64,000 bases of DNA, from the NCBI GenBank assembly GCA_017617145.1, contig JAFZWX010000143.1:1-64000 (forward strand). The letters are read 5' to 3'. Below are positions 48,193 to 56,607 of the stretch, in pieces. A model generated the notes under the pieces. That model was not told the origin of the DNA and did no database searches. It was given only the letters and a program-made list of their open reading frames with translations. Origin of the DNA: Treponema sp. GTDB taxonomy: Bacteria > Spirochaetota > Spirochaetia > Treponematales > Treponemataceae. Position numbers and translations under genes: made by a program. The number at the start of each line of letters is the position of its first letter. Position 1 is the first letter of the stretch.

Positions 48193-48765
48193 TTGGATAA
48201 AAAAGAAATTAGATTACAAATCAAGGATCTCTGTTTAAAAAATAAAACGCAATTGGCAGAAAAAAGCACTGCAATCTGTAAAAAAATCATGACATCTCCA
48301 GAATTTCAGGCTGCAGATGAAATCTTTGCCTACATGGCCCTACCAGATGAAGTTGACCTTTTGGAAGTCATAAAACAAGCCCTTCAAGACGGCAAAAAGG
48401 TTGCTCTTCCTAAAATCATATCCAAAGAAGACGGAATTATGCAGTTTTTCTACCTGGATTCACAAAAGGCACTTGCACAGCAAACTTCAAACGGTGCATA
48501 CGGCATACCCGAACCGGACGAAAACTTGCCGGCCGCACCAGATCCAACACTAAAAACTCTGATTCTTGTTCCAGGACGGGCTTTTACAAAAGACGGTGAC
48601 AGGCTTGGACGAGGCAAAGGGTATTATGACAGGTTTCTGGCAAAAAAAAGACTCCCGAACATTACTGTTGCGGGAGTATGCTTTGATTTTCAAATAAAAA
48701 AATCCCTGCCGGTTGACGACAGGGATGTAAAAATGGATGTAGTTTACACTACTTTACAAGAATAA
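48193..48765 (+). CDS. 5-formyltetrahydrofolate cyclo-ligase
   Basis: 190 residues, normal length. Converts 5-formyl-THF to 5,10-methenyl-THF using ATP, salvaging folate in the cytoplasm. Signature near the end: VPGRAFTKDGDRLGRGKGYYDRFL; also KKVALPKI and GIPEP for the folate and ATP sites. The start is TTG with a weak GGGAA upstream; no ATG in frame would keep the N-terminal helix (KKEIRLQIKDLCLKN). It begins 15 nt after the tRNA-Asn terminator, so it needs its own promoter or read-through. Its 3' end overlaps the convergent OmpA/Ig gene by 17 bp. Confidence 0.88.
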   Translation: MDKKEIRLQIKDLCLKNKTQLAEKSTAICKKIMTSPEFQAADEIFAYMALPDEVDLLEVIKQALQDGKKVALPKIISKEDGIMQFFYLDSQKALAQQTSNGAYGIPEPDENLPAAPDPTLKTLILVPGRAFTKDGDRLGRGKGYYDRFLAKKRLPNITVAGVCFDFQIKKSLPVDDRDVKMDVVYTTLQE

Positions 48766-51700
48766 ATTCAACTCGGCGGTTCTTCCAGTTGTTATCTGTA
48801 TCTTTTGGATTAACTACCGGCTTTGTACCACCCATACCTTCTGTAGTGATGCTTGAACGGCTTACACCCTTCTTAACAAGGTAGTCGCGGATTGCATCGG
48901 CACGTTCCTGAGAAAGTGGTCCAAGTGCCCTACCCCATTCGCGCATGTTATCTACAGTCTCTTCATCAAGGTTATCAGAAACTCGGTTTGCGTGTCCCTG
49001 GATTGTTACCTTGTAATCAGAGAACTTCTTAAGAATTTCGGCAATACGGTTCAAGATTTCAATGTTCTTCTGAGCCTGCTCTGCACTAAGCTTAGAGTTT
49101 GCAGTCTGGAAGTTAGAAGCATCAGATTCGAAGATAATAGAAGGAACTGCCATCTTAAGAACGTTTCCTTCGCGAATAACAAGTACATCAACAGGAATTA
49201 CACCCTGAACCTTACTTGTCATACCAAGGTTATCTGTTACAGTAAATGTATATGGATAATCCATAGCAGACTGAACGCGTTCTGCATTTCCCTTAGCATC
49301 CTTTTGAATATTACTCAAACCATCCCAAATAATGCGTTCTGTAATCTGGTTCTTTCCTTCAGTTTTCCAGAAAGCCTTACCCTTAGGATCGTTTATAACA
49401 AATGACCAGTTCTTGATTTTTGCTTTTGTTGCACCTGTGAGCTTGATGAACAAATCATCATCAATACCATCGTTATCTGGACTGAAGTATTCCGGAGCTG
49501 TCTGAACCTTAAGCTGTGGAGGTGTTGCAGTACAAATAAATGGAGAAGAAACTGCATTTACGCGGTTACCTTTCTTATATACAACATTCAAAGTACCGGT
49601 AAAGGTTCCTTCGCAAACTGTACCAGTTGAGTCGGCACCGTTCCAGGTGATTGTTGCAGGAAGGTTTGCGCTGTCTTTGTCAGAAAGTGCAAATACCGAA
49701 GTTCCATCTTCGCGGCGAATATCAAAGTTCCATGAAAGCAAATCTTCTTTTACAGTAGTGCGGATTTCGAAGGTCTGAGTATCCAAAACATTGTCGTTGT
49801 TTGGAGAAATGCCTTCGCGGTCTGCTGTAAGATAAATCTTTGTTTCGCGGCTATCAAGTACAATTCCGTTAATATCAGAACTGAAGCTGTTACCTGCATC
49901 ATCGGTACAGAATACTACAATGCTGTATTTTCCGTCGGCAGCAACGTTACCAGATTCGTCTGTACCATCCCAAACTACTTCGTTCTTAGCACCACTCCAG
50001 GTATATTTCTTTACGCTCTTTCCTTTTGAATCACGAACATCAGCAGTCCAGAGTTTTTCGGCAGTAGACTTAGAAAGTTTAACAGGAATGGTATCCTGAT
50101 TTCCGTCGTTATCAGGACTGAAGTATGTCCAAGGAAGTTCCCATTCAAGTGAAGGGAATTTTGTATCGAGCTCAAATTCCTGAGTTGCGGCAGCGGCATC
50201 GGCACCGTTTGCAGCCTTTACAGTAAGCTGTGCAGAATAGAAGCCGTCATCGCAGCGTGTATTGTCATTGTCGTTTCCGTTCCATACAAAGTTTGCAGGA
50301 AGTTTCTTGCTTTCTTTTTTAGAGTAAACAACTTTTCCACTCTTGTCTTTGATGCTGAACTCGTAAGAAGCAATATCTTTTGTCTGTGTTACAGGAGTGA
50401 ATGTAATTGTATCTTTTACCTTGTTGCCGTTTGGAGAGAAAGCAGTATCGGTCATAGCAAGCAAAAGCTGAGTTTCTGTAGTATCAAAAGTAACTACATC
50501 GTTAGAGCGTGCTTCTCCTTTGTTTCCGGCAAGGTCAGTTGCTGTAAGAACAAGAACATACTGTCCCTTTTCGGCAATTCCACCCTTGTCGTTCAAACCG
50601 TTCCAGGTAATTGATTCAGGAGGATATTCTCCAAGGTCATAAGTTTTTACAACTGTTGCACCGTCTGCTGTGCGGATTTCACCCTTCCATGAAGGAACAG
50701 GAGCACCGTTAGAAGGTGTAATCATAATTGTATATTTTACATCAGTTTTTGAACCGGCACCAAATACCTTGTCTGAAGCACGAATCTGAGCAGCTGGTTT
50801 TTCTGTATCAAGTACGAAAACCGGAGAACAGATTTTTGCAGGAACATAACCGTTCAAATATTTTGCTGTTACATAAGCCTGATATTCTCCGTCGGCAAGC
50901 TTTTTACCTTTGTCATCAGTTCCGTCAAGTGTAATTGATGTTGGAGGAACATTGCCCTTTGTAAGCTGGTTATATGATTTTACAACAGCACCGCTCTTGT
51001 CTGTAATTCCAACTTCCCATTCTGTAAGCTTGTTACCTGTTTTTTCTTCTGGAACAGGAATTGTTACTTTAAGAGTGATTGTCTTAAGGCTTGAGTCTGT
51101 TCCTGGTGAGAAGTAGCGGGAACCGTCAATGTAAATATTTGTTGCAGGTTTTTCTGCAGAATAAATGATGTTTGTAATTGTTGTCTGTGGAGCAACGTTA
51201 CCTGCACGGTCTGTAGCAGTAATTTCGTAAGAGTAAACTCCGTCCGGTACCTGAGATTCATCATCGGCAATACCACGCCAGCTGAATTCTGCAGGCTCTG
51301 CGTTTGTCCACTTGTAGGTTCGTACAATTGTTCCGTCTACAGCTTTGAAAACACCAACCCATTCATCTTCTACAGATCCTGTCTGACTGATTTTAAGGGA
51401 TGCTTTTGCACCTTCACCAAAAATCTTGTCGCCAGGCTGATTAAGTTCAATGTCTGGAGCAACTGTATCTACAACTACAACATATTCCTGAGTTTTACCA
51501 ACGTTTCCATTGTCGTCTGTAGCAGTTACATAATATTTATAAGTTCCGTCTGGTGCAGTTTCACCATTGTTCATTGCACCGTTCCAGGTAATTGATTCTG
51601 GAATCTGAACACCCTGTTTTTTTGCAAAAAGCTGCTTAAAGAAAGTCTTAAAGCCAAGCTTTGAAGGAAGTGCAACCTTATTTTCGATTGTGCGGACTAC

Positions 51701-51889
51701 TTCGCCGCTTTCGTTCATAATTACAAGACTCCAGCCCTGAACATAGCGCTTATCAGAAATGTTCAAAGGAATTACAAGCTCGTCCTGTACACCATCATTG
51801 TTTGGTGAAATGTATTTTTCTTTTGCAAAACCCAAGCCTGCGCACAAGGCAAAAAGAACTGCAATTGTTAAAAATCTGATTTTTCTCAT
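48749..51889 (-). CDS. Ig-repeat envelope protein with C-terminal OmpA domain
   Basis: 1,046 residues. Signal peptide (cleavage near GLGFA). About nine beta repeats follow, each resembling FlgD Ig-like or gliding-associated domains, with ITWNG, DGTYKYYVTATDDNGN and Asp/Asn-rich loops (SPNNDGVQDE, SPDNDGNQDT, SPDNDGIDDD) that look able to bind calcium. The last 140 residues are an OmpA/Pal peptidoglycan-binding domain (VTIQGHANRV; LSQERADAIRDYLVKKGV; NNWKNRRVEFIL). The protein should link peptidoglycan to outer envelope structures. It shares a 4-bp ATGA overlap with the barrel gene before it, suggesting a complex. Its 3' end overlaps the cyclo-ligase gene. Confidence 0.85.
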   Translation of the reverse strand: MRKIRFLTIAVLFALCAGLGFAKEKYISPNNDGVQDELVIPLNISDKRYVQGWSLVIMNESGEVVRTIENKVALPSKLGFKTFFKQLFAKKQGVQIPESITWNGAMNNGETAPDGTYKYYVTATDDNGNVGKTQEYVVVVDTVAPDIELNQPGDKIFGEGAKASLKISQTGSVEDEWVGVFKAVDGTIVRTYKWTNAEPAEFSWRGIADDESQVPDGVYSYEITATDRAGNVAPQTTITNIIYSAEKPATNIYIDGSRYFSPGTDSSLKTITLKVTIPVPEEKTGNKLTEWEVGITDKSGAVVKSYNQLTKGNVPPTSITLDGTDDKGKKLADGEYQAYVTAKYLNGYVPAKICSPVFVLDTEKPAAQIRASDKVFGAGSKTDVKYTIMITPSNGAPVPSWKGEIRTADGATVVKTYDLGEYPPESITWNGLNDKGGIAEKGQYVLVLTATDLAGNKGEARSNDVVTFDTTETQLLLAMTDTAFSPNGNKVKDTITFTPVTQTKDIASYEFSIKDKSGKVVYSKKESKKLPANFVWNGNDNDNTRCDDGFYSAQLTVKAANGADAAAATQEFELDTKFPSLEWELPWTYFSPDNDGNQDTIPVKLSKSTAEKLWTADVRDSKGKSVKKYTWSGAKNEVVWDGTDESGNVAADGKYSIVVFCTDDAGNSFSSDINGIVLDSRETKIYLTADREGISPNNDNVLDTQTFEIRTTVKEDLLSWNFDIRREDGTSVFALSDKDSANLPATITWNGADSTGTVCEGTFTGTLNVVYKKGNRVNAVSSPFICTATPPQLKVQTAPEYFSPDNDGIDDDLFIKLTGATKAKIKNWSFVINDPKGKAFWKTEGKNQITERIIWDGLSNIQKDAKGNAERVQSAMDYPYTFTVTDNLGMTSKVQGVIPVDVLVIREGNVLKMAVPSIIFESDASNFQTANSKLSAEQAQKNIEILNRIAEILKKFSDYKVTIQGHANRVSDNLDEETVDNMREWGRALGPLSQERADAIRDYLVKKGVSRSSITTEGMGGTKPVVNPKDTDNNWKNRRVEFILVK

Positions 51890-52989
51890 TTTGCATCTCC
51901 TGAAACTGGGATTTTCTGAACTTCAGCTTCATCATCATCCTCGAGCCAAAGCTGAATTACTGGTGGAGTTTCATCTTTAAGACCAAGGTTTACATCTACA
52001 CCGGCAGAAACAGCATTTACAGTTTCGTTGAACTGTCTCCAGGCAACAGAAGCAGACATTTCGCTCTGACTCCAGCCATTCTTGTTCATATAATCATTAT
52101 TCTTAACATCAAAGGTGAATCGGAATGTAAGACCTACAGAAGGCATAACATTTTTTACACCATGTGCAAGTTCTGCAATATTAAGCTTTTCTGAAACACT
52201 TATGAAAAGCATATCTTTTACTGCAAACTGAAGTCCAAGGTCTGTTATAAGATTCATAAAAGCAGGAATTGTAAAATCAAGGGAAGCACCAAGCTTAATA
52301 ACATCATTTTGAACAAGAGTTCCGGCAGCACCTGCTTTTACAGTTGCAATTGTTGGAAGACTGCTAACAGCTCCGTCTTTAATTCCTGGAAGCGACTGCT
52401 GTCCGTAATTCTTACCAAGATTCAAAACAGAAACACCGTAGCGGAAGTCCTTCATAAAGCCAAGATTTCCAAAGGTATAAACAAAACCGATATTTGCAGA
52501 AAGACCCCAGTCTGTACCTGCTCCCCAGAAAATACCAGAGTTAAGGTTTGTACCAACTACAAGCTTGTCTGTAATTTCTTTAGCAAGACCAAACTTAAAG
52601 TTAAAGCTGTCGCCAAGATCCATTTCTTTGAATGGAACCATTGTGCCGTTTCCGTAGCCGCTGAAAACAAAACGCTTGAACGGAATAAGCATGCCAAACT
52701 GGAAGGCATTTCCATATTTCTTTTTGCCGTTTTCTTCATTTGAAGAAAAAAGTCCTGTGTAAGCAGCATTCAAATCAATTCGCTGTTCTTTTGCAGGAAG
52801 AGCCGGATTTGCAAGCATAGATTCTGGACTTGCATAAAATAATCCACCACCTACAGCAGAAGAGCCGTTTGCAAGCTGTCTTGGGCTTGAAAGCTCTAAA
52901 AGATTGTCGCCATAAACCGGCGGATTGTAAGCACTTGCAGCAGTCACAACAAGCATAAAGAGTGCCGCTGCACTAAAGAATTTTTTCAT
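51886..52989 (-). CDS. Outer-membrane beta-barrel, UPF0164/FadL-like
   Basis: 367 residues with a cleavable signal (MKKFFSAAALFMLVVTAASA). Early motif SSPRQLANGSSAVGGGLFY and ESMLANPALPAKEQRIDL, then alternating beta strands with Gly/aromatic content (FVFSGYGNGTMVPF; TDWGLSANIGFVYTFGN; RYGVSVLNLGK). This fits the UPF0164 family of treponemes, proposed to be FadL-like barrels. It ends with an acidic tail (EDDDEAEVQK). AAGGAGA precedes the ATG. Translationally coupled to the Ig/OmpA gene. Transport of hydrophobic compounds is inferred from the family only. Confidence 0.75.
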   Translation of the reverse strand: MKKFFSAAALFMLVVTAASAYNPPVYGDNLLELSSPRQLANGSSAVGGGLFYASPESMLANPALPAKEQRIDLNAAYTGLFSSNEENGKKKYGNAFQFGMLIPFKRFVFSGYGNGTMVPFKEMDLGDSFNFKFGLAKEITDKLVVGTNLNSGIFWGAGTDWGLSANIGFVYTFGNLGFMKDFRYGVSVLNLGKNYGQQSLPGIKDGAVSSLPTIATVKAGAAGTLVQNDVIKLGASLDFTIPAFMNLITDLGLQFAVKDMLFISVSEKLNIAELAHGVKNVMPSVGLTFRFTFDVKNNDYMNKNGWSQSEMSASVAWRQFNETVNAVSAGVDVNLGLKDETPPVIQLWLEDDDEAEVQKIPVSGDAK

Positions 52990-53058
52990 TTCTAAAAAAT
53001 CTCCTTATATAAAAATTGCATATTTTCACTTTATTATTGCCGTATATTATAATTCATT

Positions 53059-53086
53059 TTGCTTTTTTGTACCATAGATGTATAAT
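53059..53086 (+). promoter_or_regulatory. Promoter placed for a leaderless transcript (phosphatase gene)
   Basis: TTGCTT (53059-53064), 16 bp, TATAAT (53081-53086), then 7 nt to the ATG at 53094. No Shine-Dalgarno. Confidence 0.55.
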
Positions 53087-53093
53087 ATTTACT

Positions 53094-54710
53094 ATGAAAC
53101 ACAAAATCAAACTGTCTATTCTGGCTGTTGAACTCATAATTGCTACTCTTATATTTGGTATGCTCATGACCATTGTAAACAGCCTTACCGGTTACAGGGA
53201 ATTTAAACAGGAACTCGAAAACCTTTACGGCGATATTACCATTCAGCTTGCAAAAACCGGAGCGAGTTATATTCATGTTGACAGCATTCCTTATTGGGTT
53301 AAACACGAACCTGATGAAGAATGGGAAGAAACAAACCAGAAGCTTGATACTCTTACAAACACTTCGGACCTTGCCTATATTTACGTTAGTGTAATTTCAC
53401 CAGACTACAAAACCCGCACTTATGTTTTTGATACTGTGAATAAGCTTTCGCTTGAAGCAGGAAGCAAAGTTATTCCATTTGGAACTGTGAGTTCACTTGA
53501 AAATAAAGATGAAGAATATATAAATAATCTTAAGCTTGTCATTGAAGAAGGAAAAAACTACACCTCATTCACATACAAAGGTGAAGGCGGTCATGTAACT
53601 ACTGCCCTTCCGCTGTTTGGAACAGACGGTAAAGTTACTGCAATCATGAGTATTGTAAAGCCAATGAATGAAATTAAGGAACACAGAAAAAACTTTTTGC
53701 GTTCAATTATCATTTCTGCGACCATACTTACTCTGCTCTTTATTGCGCTTTATGCATTCCTGCTTTATATGGGAATTATCCGCCCTATTCTTTCTATTAC
53801 TTATGAAACTTCTCACCTTGCAGAACATCACGGAGAATTAACCGGCAAGATAAAAGAAATCAAATATAAAAACGAAATTGGTAAGCTTGCAAAATCTGTA
53901 GAAAAGATGAGTGGTGACTTGAATAAGTATATAGAAGATTTAACTCATGCCACTGCCGAAAAGGAACGTCTTGGGGCTGAACTTAATGTTGCAAAGCAGA
54001 TTCAGGCCGAAATGCTTCCGCGGGTTTTTCCTCCATATAAAGATCATCCCGAAATTGAGCTTTATGCAAGCATGACTCCTGCAAAAGAAGTTGGCGGTGA
54101 CTTTTATGATTTTTACATGCTTGATGATGATCACTTTGCAATGGTTGTAGGAGACGTTAGCGGTAAGGGAGTTCCTGCAGCCTTGTTCATGGTTATTACA
54201 AAAACACTTTTAAAAGATACTGCTGAACACGAATATAATCCTGCAAAGATTTTTGAACACGTAAATAAGATTCTTTGTGAAAGTAATGAATCTGGACTTT
54301 TTGTAACCTGCTGGATGGGAATTTTAACACTTTCTACCGGCGAGCTTAATTTTGCAAATGCGGGACACAATGCTCCAATAATAAAAAACAACGGCGAAAT
54401 AAAATATCTTTCTACAAAGCCAAACCTCATGCTTGCGGCAATGGATGGTATTCCATATACAAACAACACGCTTAAACTTAATAAAAGCGACCGTCTGTTT
54501 ATTTACACCGATGGAATTACCGAAGCTACAAACGATTACGATGAACTTTACGGTGAAGACCGGCTTTTGAGTGTTCTAAAATCGGTACAAGACACAGGTA
54601 AAACAACCCGCGATGTTCTTGATATTGTTCGCAATGATTTGAATGATTTTGTACTCGAAGCCCCGCAGTTTGATGACATTACAATGCTCTGCATGATTTA
54701 CAAGGATTAA
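53094..54710 (+). CDS. Membrane-bound SpoIIE/PP2C-type serine phosphatase with HAMP domain
   Basis: 538 residues from ATG 53094; an earlier in-frame ATG at 53016 lies before the -10 box. Membrane segment 1 (about 10-30), an extracytoplasmic domain (about 35-200), segment 2 (about 205-230), HAMP (about 232-285), coiled linker (GAELNVAKQIQAEMLP) and a PP2C/SpoIIE domain with GGDFYDFYML, VVGDVSGKGVPAALFM, NAGHNAP and FIYTDGITEATN. Phosphatases of this kind dephosphorylate STAS anti-sigma antagonists. The next genes encode an RsbW-like kinase and a STAS protein, so this is a partner-switching set. The signal sensed is unknown. Confidence 0.88.
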   Translation: MKHKIKLSILAVELIIATLIFGMLMTIVNSLTGYREFKQELENLYGDITIQLAKTGASYIHVDSIPYWVKHEPDEEWEETNQKLDTLTNTSDLAYIYVSVISPDYKTRTYVFDTVNKLSLEAGSKVIPFGTVSSLENKDEEYINNLKLVIEEGKNYTSFTYKGEGGHVTTALPLFGTDGKVTAIMSIVKPMNEIKEHRKNFLRSIIISATILTLLFIALYAFLLYMGIIRPILSITYETSHLAEHHGELTGKIKEIKYKNEIGKLAKSVEKMSGDLNKYIEDLTHATAEKERLGAELNVAKQIQAEMLPRVFPPYKDHPEIELYASMTPAKEVGGDFYDFYMLDDDHFAMVVGDVSGKGVPAALFMVITKTLLKDTAEHEYNPAKIFEHVNKILCESNESGLFVTCWMGILTLSTGELNFANAGHNAPIIKNNGEIKYLSTKPNLMLAAMDGIPYTNNTLKLNKSDRLFIYTDGITEATNDYDELYGEDRLLSVLKSVQDTGKTTRDVLDIVRNDLNDFVLEAPQFDDITMLCMIYKD

Positions 54711-54718
54711 GGTGCTGC

Positions 54719-55141
54719 ATGGAACTAACAATAACTGCCGACGATAAAAATCTTGAAACTGTACTCGACTTTATACACAAAGAGCTCCCGCCTGACTGCG
54801 AAACAGATTTAATGTACAAAATAGACGTAGCCGCCGAAGAGATTTTTGTAAATATTGCACATTACGCTTACAAAGAAAAGCTTCCTGCCGGAGTATCTGG
54901 CCAAGCCTGGATTACCTGCACCTACGAAAATGAACTTTTGACAATAATATTCCGCGACAAGGGAGTACCGTTTAATCCCCTGGCCCGCCCCGACCCCGAT
55001 ATTACCCTGAGTGCCGAAGACCGCAGCATTGGAGGCCTTGGCATTTTCCTCACAAAAAAATACATGGACAAAGTTGAATACAAGTACGAAAACGACGAGA
55101 ATGTTTTAACTTTGAAAAAGATGATTTTCAGTAACCACTAA
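54719..55141 (+). CDS. RsbW-like anti-sigma factor / serine kinase
   Basis: 140 residues, full length for the HATPase_c RsbW class. N box AAEEIFVNIAHYAY, G1 box FRDKGVPFNP, G2 box GGLGIFLTKKYMD. It binds ATP and phosphorylates a STAS antagonist or binds a sigma factor or other target. It starts 8 bp after the phosphatase gene, so they form an operon. Its stop overlaps the convergent STAS gene by 4 bp. Confidence 0.85.
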   Translation: MELTITADDKNLETVLDFIHKELPPDCETDLMYKIDVAAEEIFVNIAHYAYKEKLPAGVSGQAWITCTYENELLTIIFRDKGVPFNPLARPDPDITLSAEDRSIGGLGIFLTKKYMDKVEYKYENDENVLTLKKMIFSNH

Positions 55142-55440
55142 GATTCAATAGTAAGGATACTATCCATTCCAGTGGCTACCAGAACCTGTTTGCAGAACGA
55201 AGATGGCTGCTTTACAATCATTTTACCGCCGGTTGGGAGCATGAGCTTGTGGGCTAAAAGAATTACGCGCAGACCCGAGCTTGAAACATACTGAACATCC
55301 TTCATATTAAGGTAAAGGGTCTGTGTCTGTGGAGCTACTTCCTTGAGCTTTACTTCGAGCTCCGGAGCGGTTCCTGTATCGAGTCGTCCAGTAATTACAA
55401 GTTCTATGGAAACCGGGGTTTTGTTCATTTCTATTGTCAT
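55138..55440 (-). CDS. STAS-domain anti-sigma factor antagonist
   Basis: 100 residues, a stand-alone STAS domain (RsbV/SpoIIAA type). ELVITGRLDTGTAPEL, YLNMKDVQYVSSSGLRVILL with the phosphorylatable Ser in SSSGLR. It would be phosphorylated by the RsbW-like kinase and dephosphorylated by the SpoIIE phosphatase encoded next to it. It is transcribed convergently to them, so its level can be set separately. GAGAGGA precedes the ATG. The final target (sigma factor or effector) is not in the window. Confidence 0.85.
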   Translation of the reverse strand: MTIEMNKTPVSIELVITGRLDTGTAPELEVKLKEVAPQTQTLYLNMKDVQYVSSSGLRVILLAHKLMLPTGGKMIVKQPSSFCKQVLVATGMDSILTIES

Positions 55441-55532
55441 AGTTTTATTCCTCTCAATATTGTAAACCTAAAAAATGCTTCCGCAATTTTTTTAACGGTT
55501 TGCTATCTATCAACGGCCGCCAGCGGCCTTTC

Positions 55533-56519
55533 TTACATTGCGTCATTTACTGCGCTGCATACTACTCTAAAGCCTAAGTTGCTGCTTTTGCCGCTTGGGG
55601 CACTGCCGCTTCTATAGAATACAGTACACTGCTGAGGGTCATCAAGCCAGCTGCCGCCTCGTTTTACGTGCATTTCGCCAGAACTTGGACCATGCGGATT
55701 TGTCTGTGCACCAGAAGCAAGCACCGGACTGTAATAATCCCAGCACCATTCGGCAACGTTTCCGCACATATCATATAAGTTCAGATTGTTAGGGTCTTTT
55801 GTTGCAACATCGTGTGTGCGGATTCCGCTGTTTTCGCCATACCAGGCAACCTGATTTATATTCTGGTTTCCTGCATAAGGTGTTGGAGAAGACCCTCGTC
55901 CATCGCGGGCTGCAAATTCCCATTCTGCTTCGGTTGGGAGCCGGTAGCCGTTTGAAAGGAAGTTACAAACAACGCGCTTCCATACGGGACTTGTTGCTTC
56001 AAACTGGCTCAAGTCTGTTGTAGTTCCAATGCTGTAGCATGGATTAAGTCCGTTCAAGCGGCTTAGCATATTACAATAGATAATTGCTTCACACCAGTTT
56101 ACGCATTCAACCGGACGATTTTCGCCTTGAAGCTTTGACGGATTTTTTCCCATTACAAATGAATACTGAAGCTGGGTTACAGGAACTTCGGCCATGTAAA
56201 AGCCTACAAGAGTAATAAGGCTGTTCATTGTTCCGGCACCCATTACAAACTGTCCGCCCGGGACAAGAATCATCTTTGGATTTTTTCCAAGCTGAACGCG
56301 AGGTGGAATGTCTTTTTCAAATTTATTTTCTTCGCCACCACCGTCTTTTATAACCTGTACAGGCACACCGCATTTTGAGCAGAATTTGTCAACTGCACTA
56401 AGGGAATTACCGCATTCGGTACACGATCTGAAAACCTTTACCGTTCCAACCGGAAATCCGCAGTTAAAACAAAAATGCGCCTCTTCCGGCAGTTCTGTAT
56501 TACATTTATCACATTTCAT
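55533..56519 (-). CDS. Zinc-ribbon protein with SUMF1 (formylglycine-generating-enzyme-like) domain
   Basis: 328 residues from ATG 56519 (MKCDKCNTEL), which places the zinc ribbon at the exact N-terminus; an earlier ATG at 56546 precedes the -10 box. Two CxxC ribbons (CDKC...CFNCG; CTECG...CSKCG) span residues 1-50. Residues about 85-325 are an FGE-sulfatase/SUMF1 fold: MILVPGGQFVMGAG, PVECVNWCEAIIYCN, GYRLPTEAEWEFAARDG, LNLYDMCGNVAEWCWDYY, KRGGSWLD, GFRVV. Catalytic FGE cysteines are not evident, so it may be a C-type-lectin-like binding domain. It lies next to, but not clearly with, the partner-switching genes. Probably leaderless. Confidence 0.82.
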   Translation of the reverse strand: MKCDKCNTELPEEAHFCFNCGFPVGTVKVFRSCTECGNSLSAVDKFCSKCGVPVQVIKDGGGEENKFEKDIPPRVQLGKNPKMILVPGGQFVMGAGTMNSLITLVGFYMAEVPVTQLQYSFVMGKNPSKLQGENRPVECVNWCEAIIYCNMLSRLNGLNPCYSIGTTTDLSQFEATSPVWKRVVCNFLSNGYRLPTEAEWEFAARDGRGSSPTPYAGNQNINQVAWYGENSGIRTHDVATKDPNNLNLYDMCGNVAEWCWDYYSPVLASGAQTNPHGPSSGEMHVKRGGSWLDDPQQCTVFYRSGSAPSGKSSNLGFRVVCSAVNDAM

Positions 56520-56526
56520 AACCTTT

Positions 56527-56535
56527 ATTATAACA
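56527..56535 (-). promoter_or_regulatory. Extended -10 placed for a leaderless transcript (SUMF1 gene)
   Basis: TGTTATAAT on the minus strand (extended -10). TATAAT ends 7 nt before the ATG at 56519. The -35 is unclear. Confidence 0.55.
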
Positions 56536-56571
56536 CCATCCGCCAAATTTGACTAGAACAATATTTTATGG

Positions 56572-56600
56572 TTGAAAATTCGCGGATTTTGACTTATATT
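56572..56600 (+). promoter_or_regulatory. Promoter placed for a leaderless transcript (56608 gene)
   Basis: TTGAAA (56572-56577), 17 bp, TATATT (56595-56600), then 7 nt to the ATG at 56608. AGAGG lies only 1 nt before the ATG, too close for a normal ribosome site. Confidence 0.6.
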
Positions 56601-56607
56601 TAGAGGT

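Noticed and set aside
53016..53018. Upstream ATG for the SpoIIE phosphatase gene
   Set aside because: It precedes the predicted promoter; the ATG at 53094 begins a normal membrane segment (MKHKIKLSIL).
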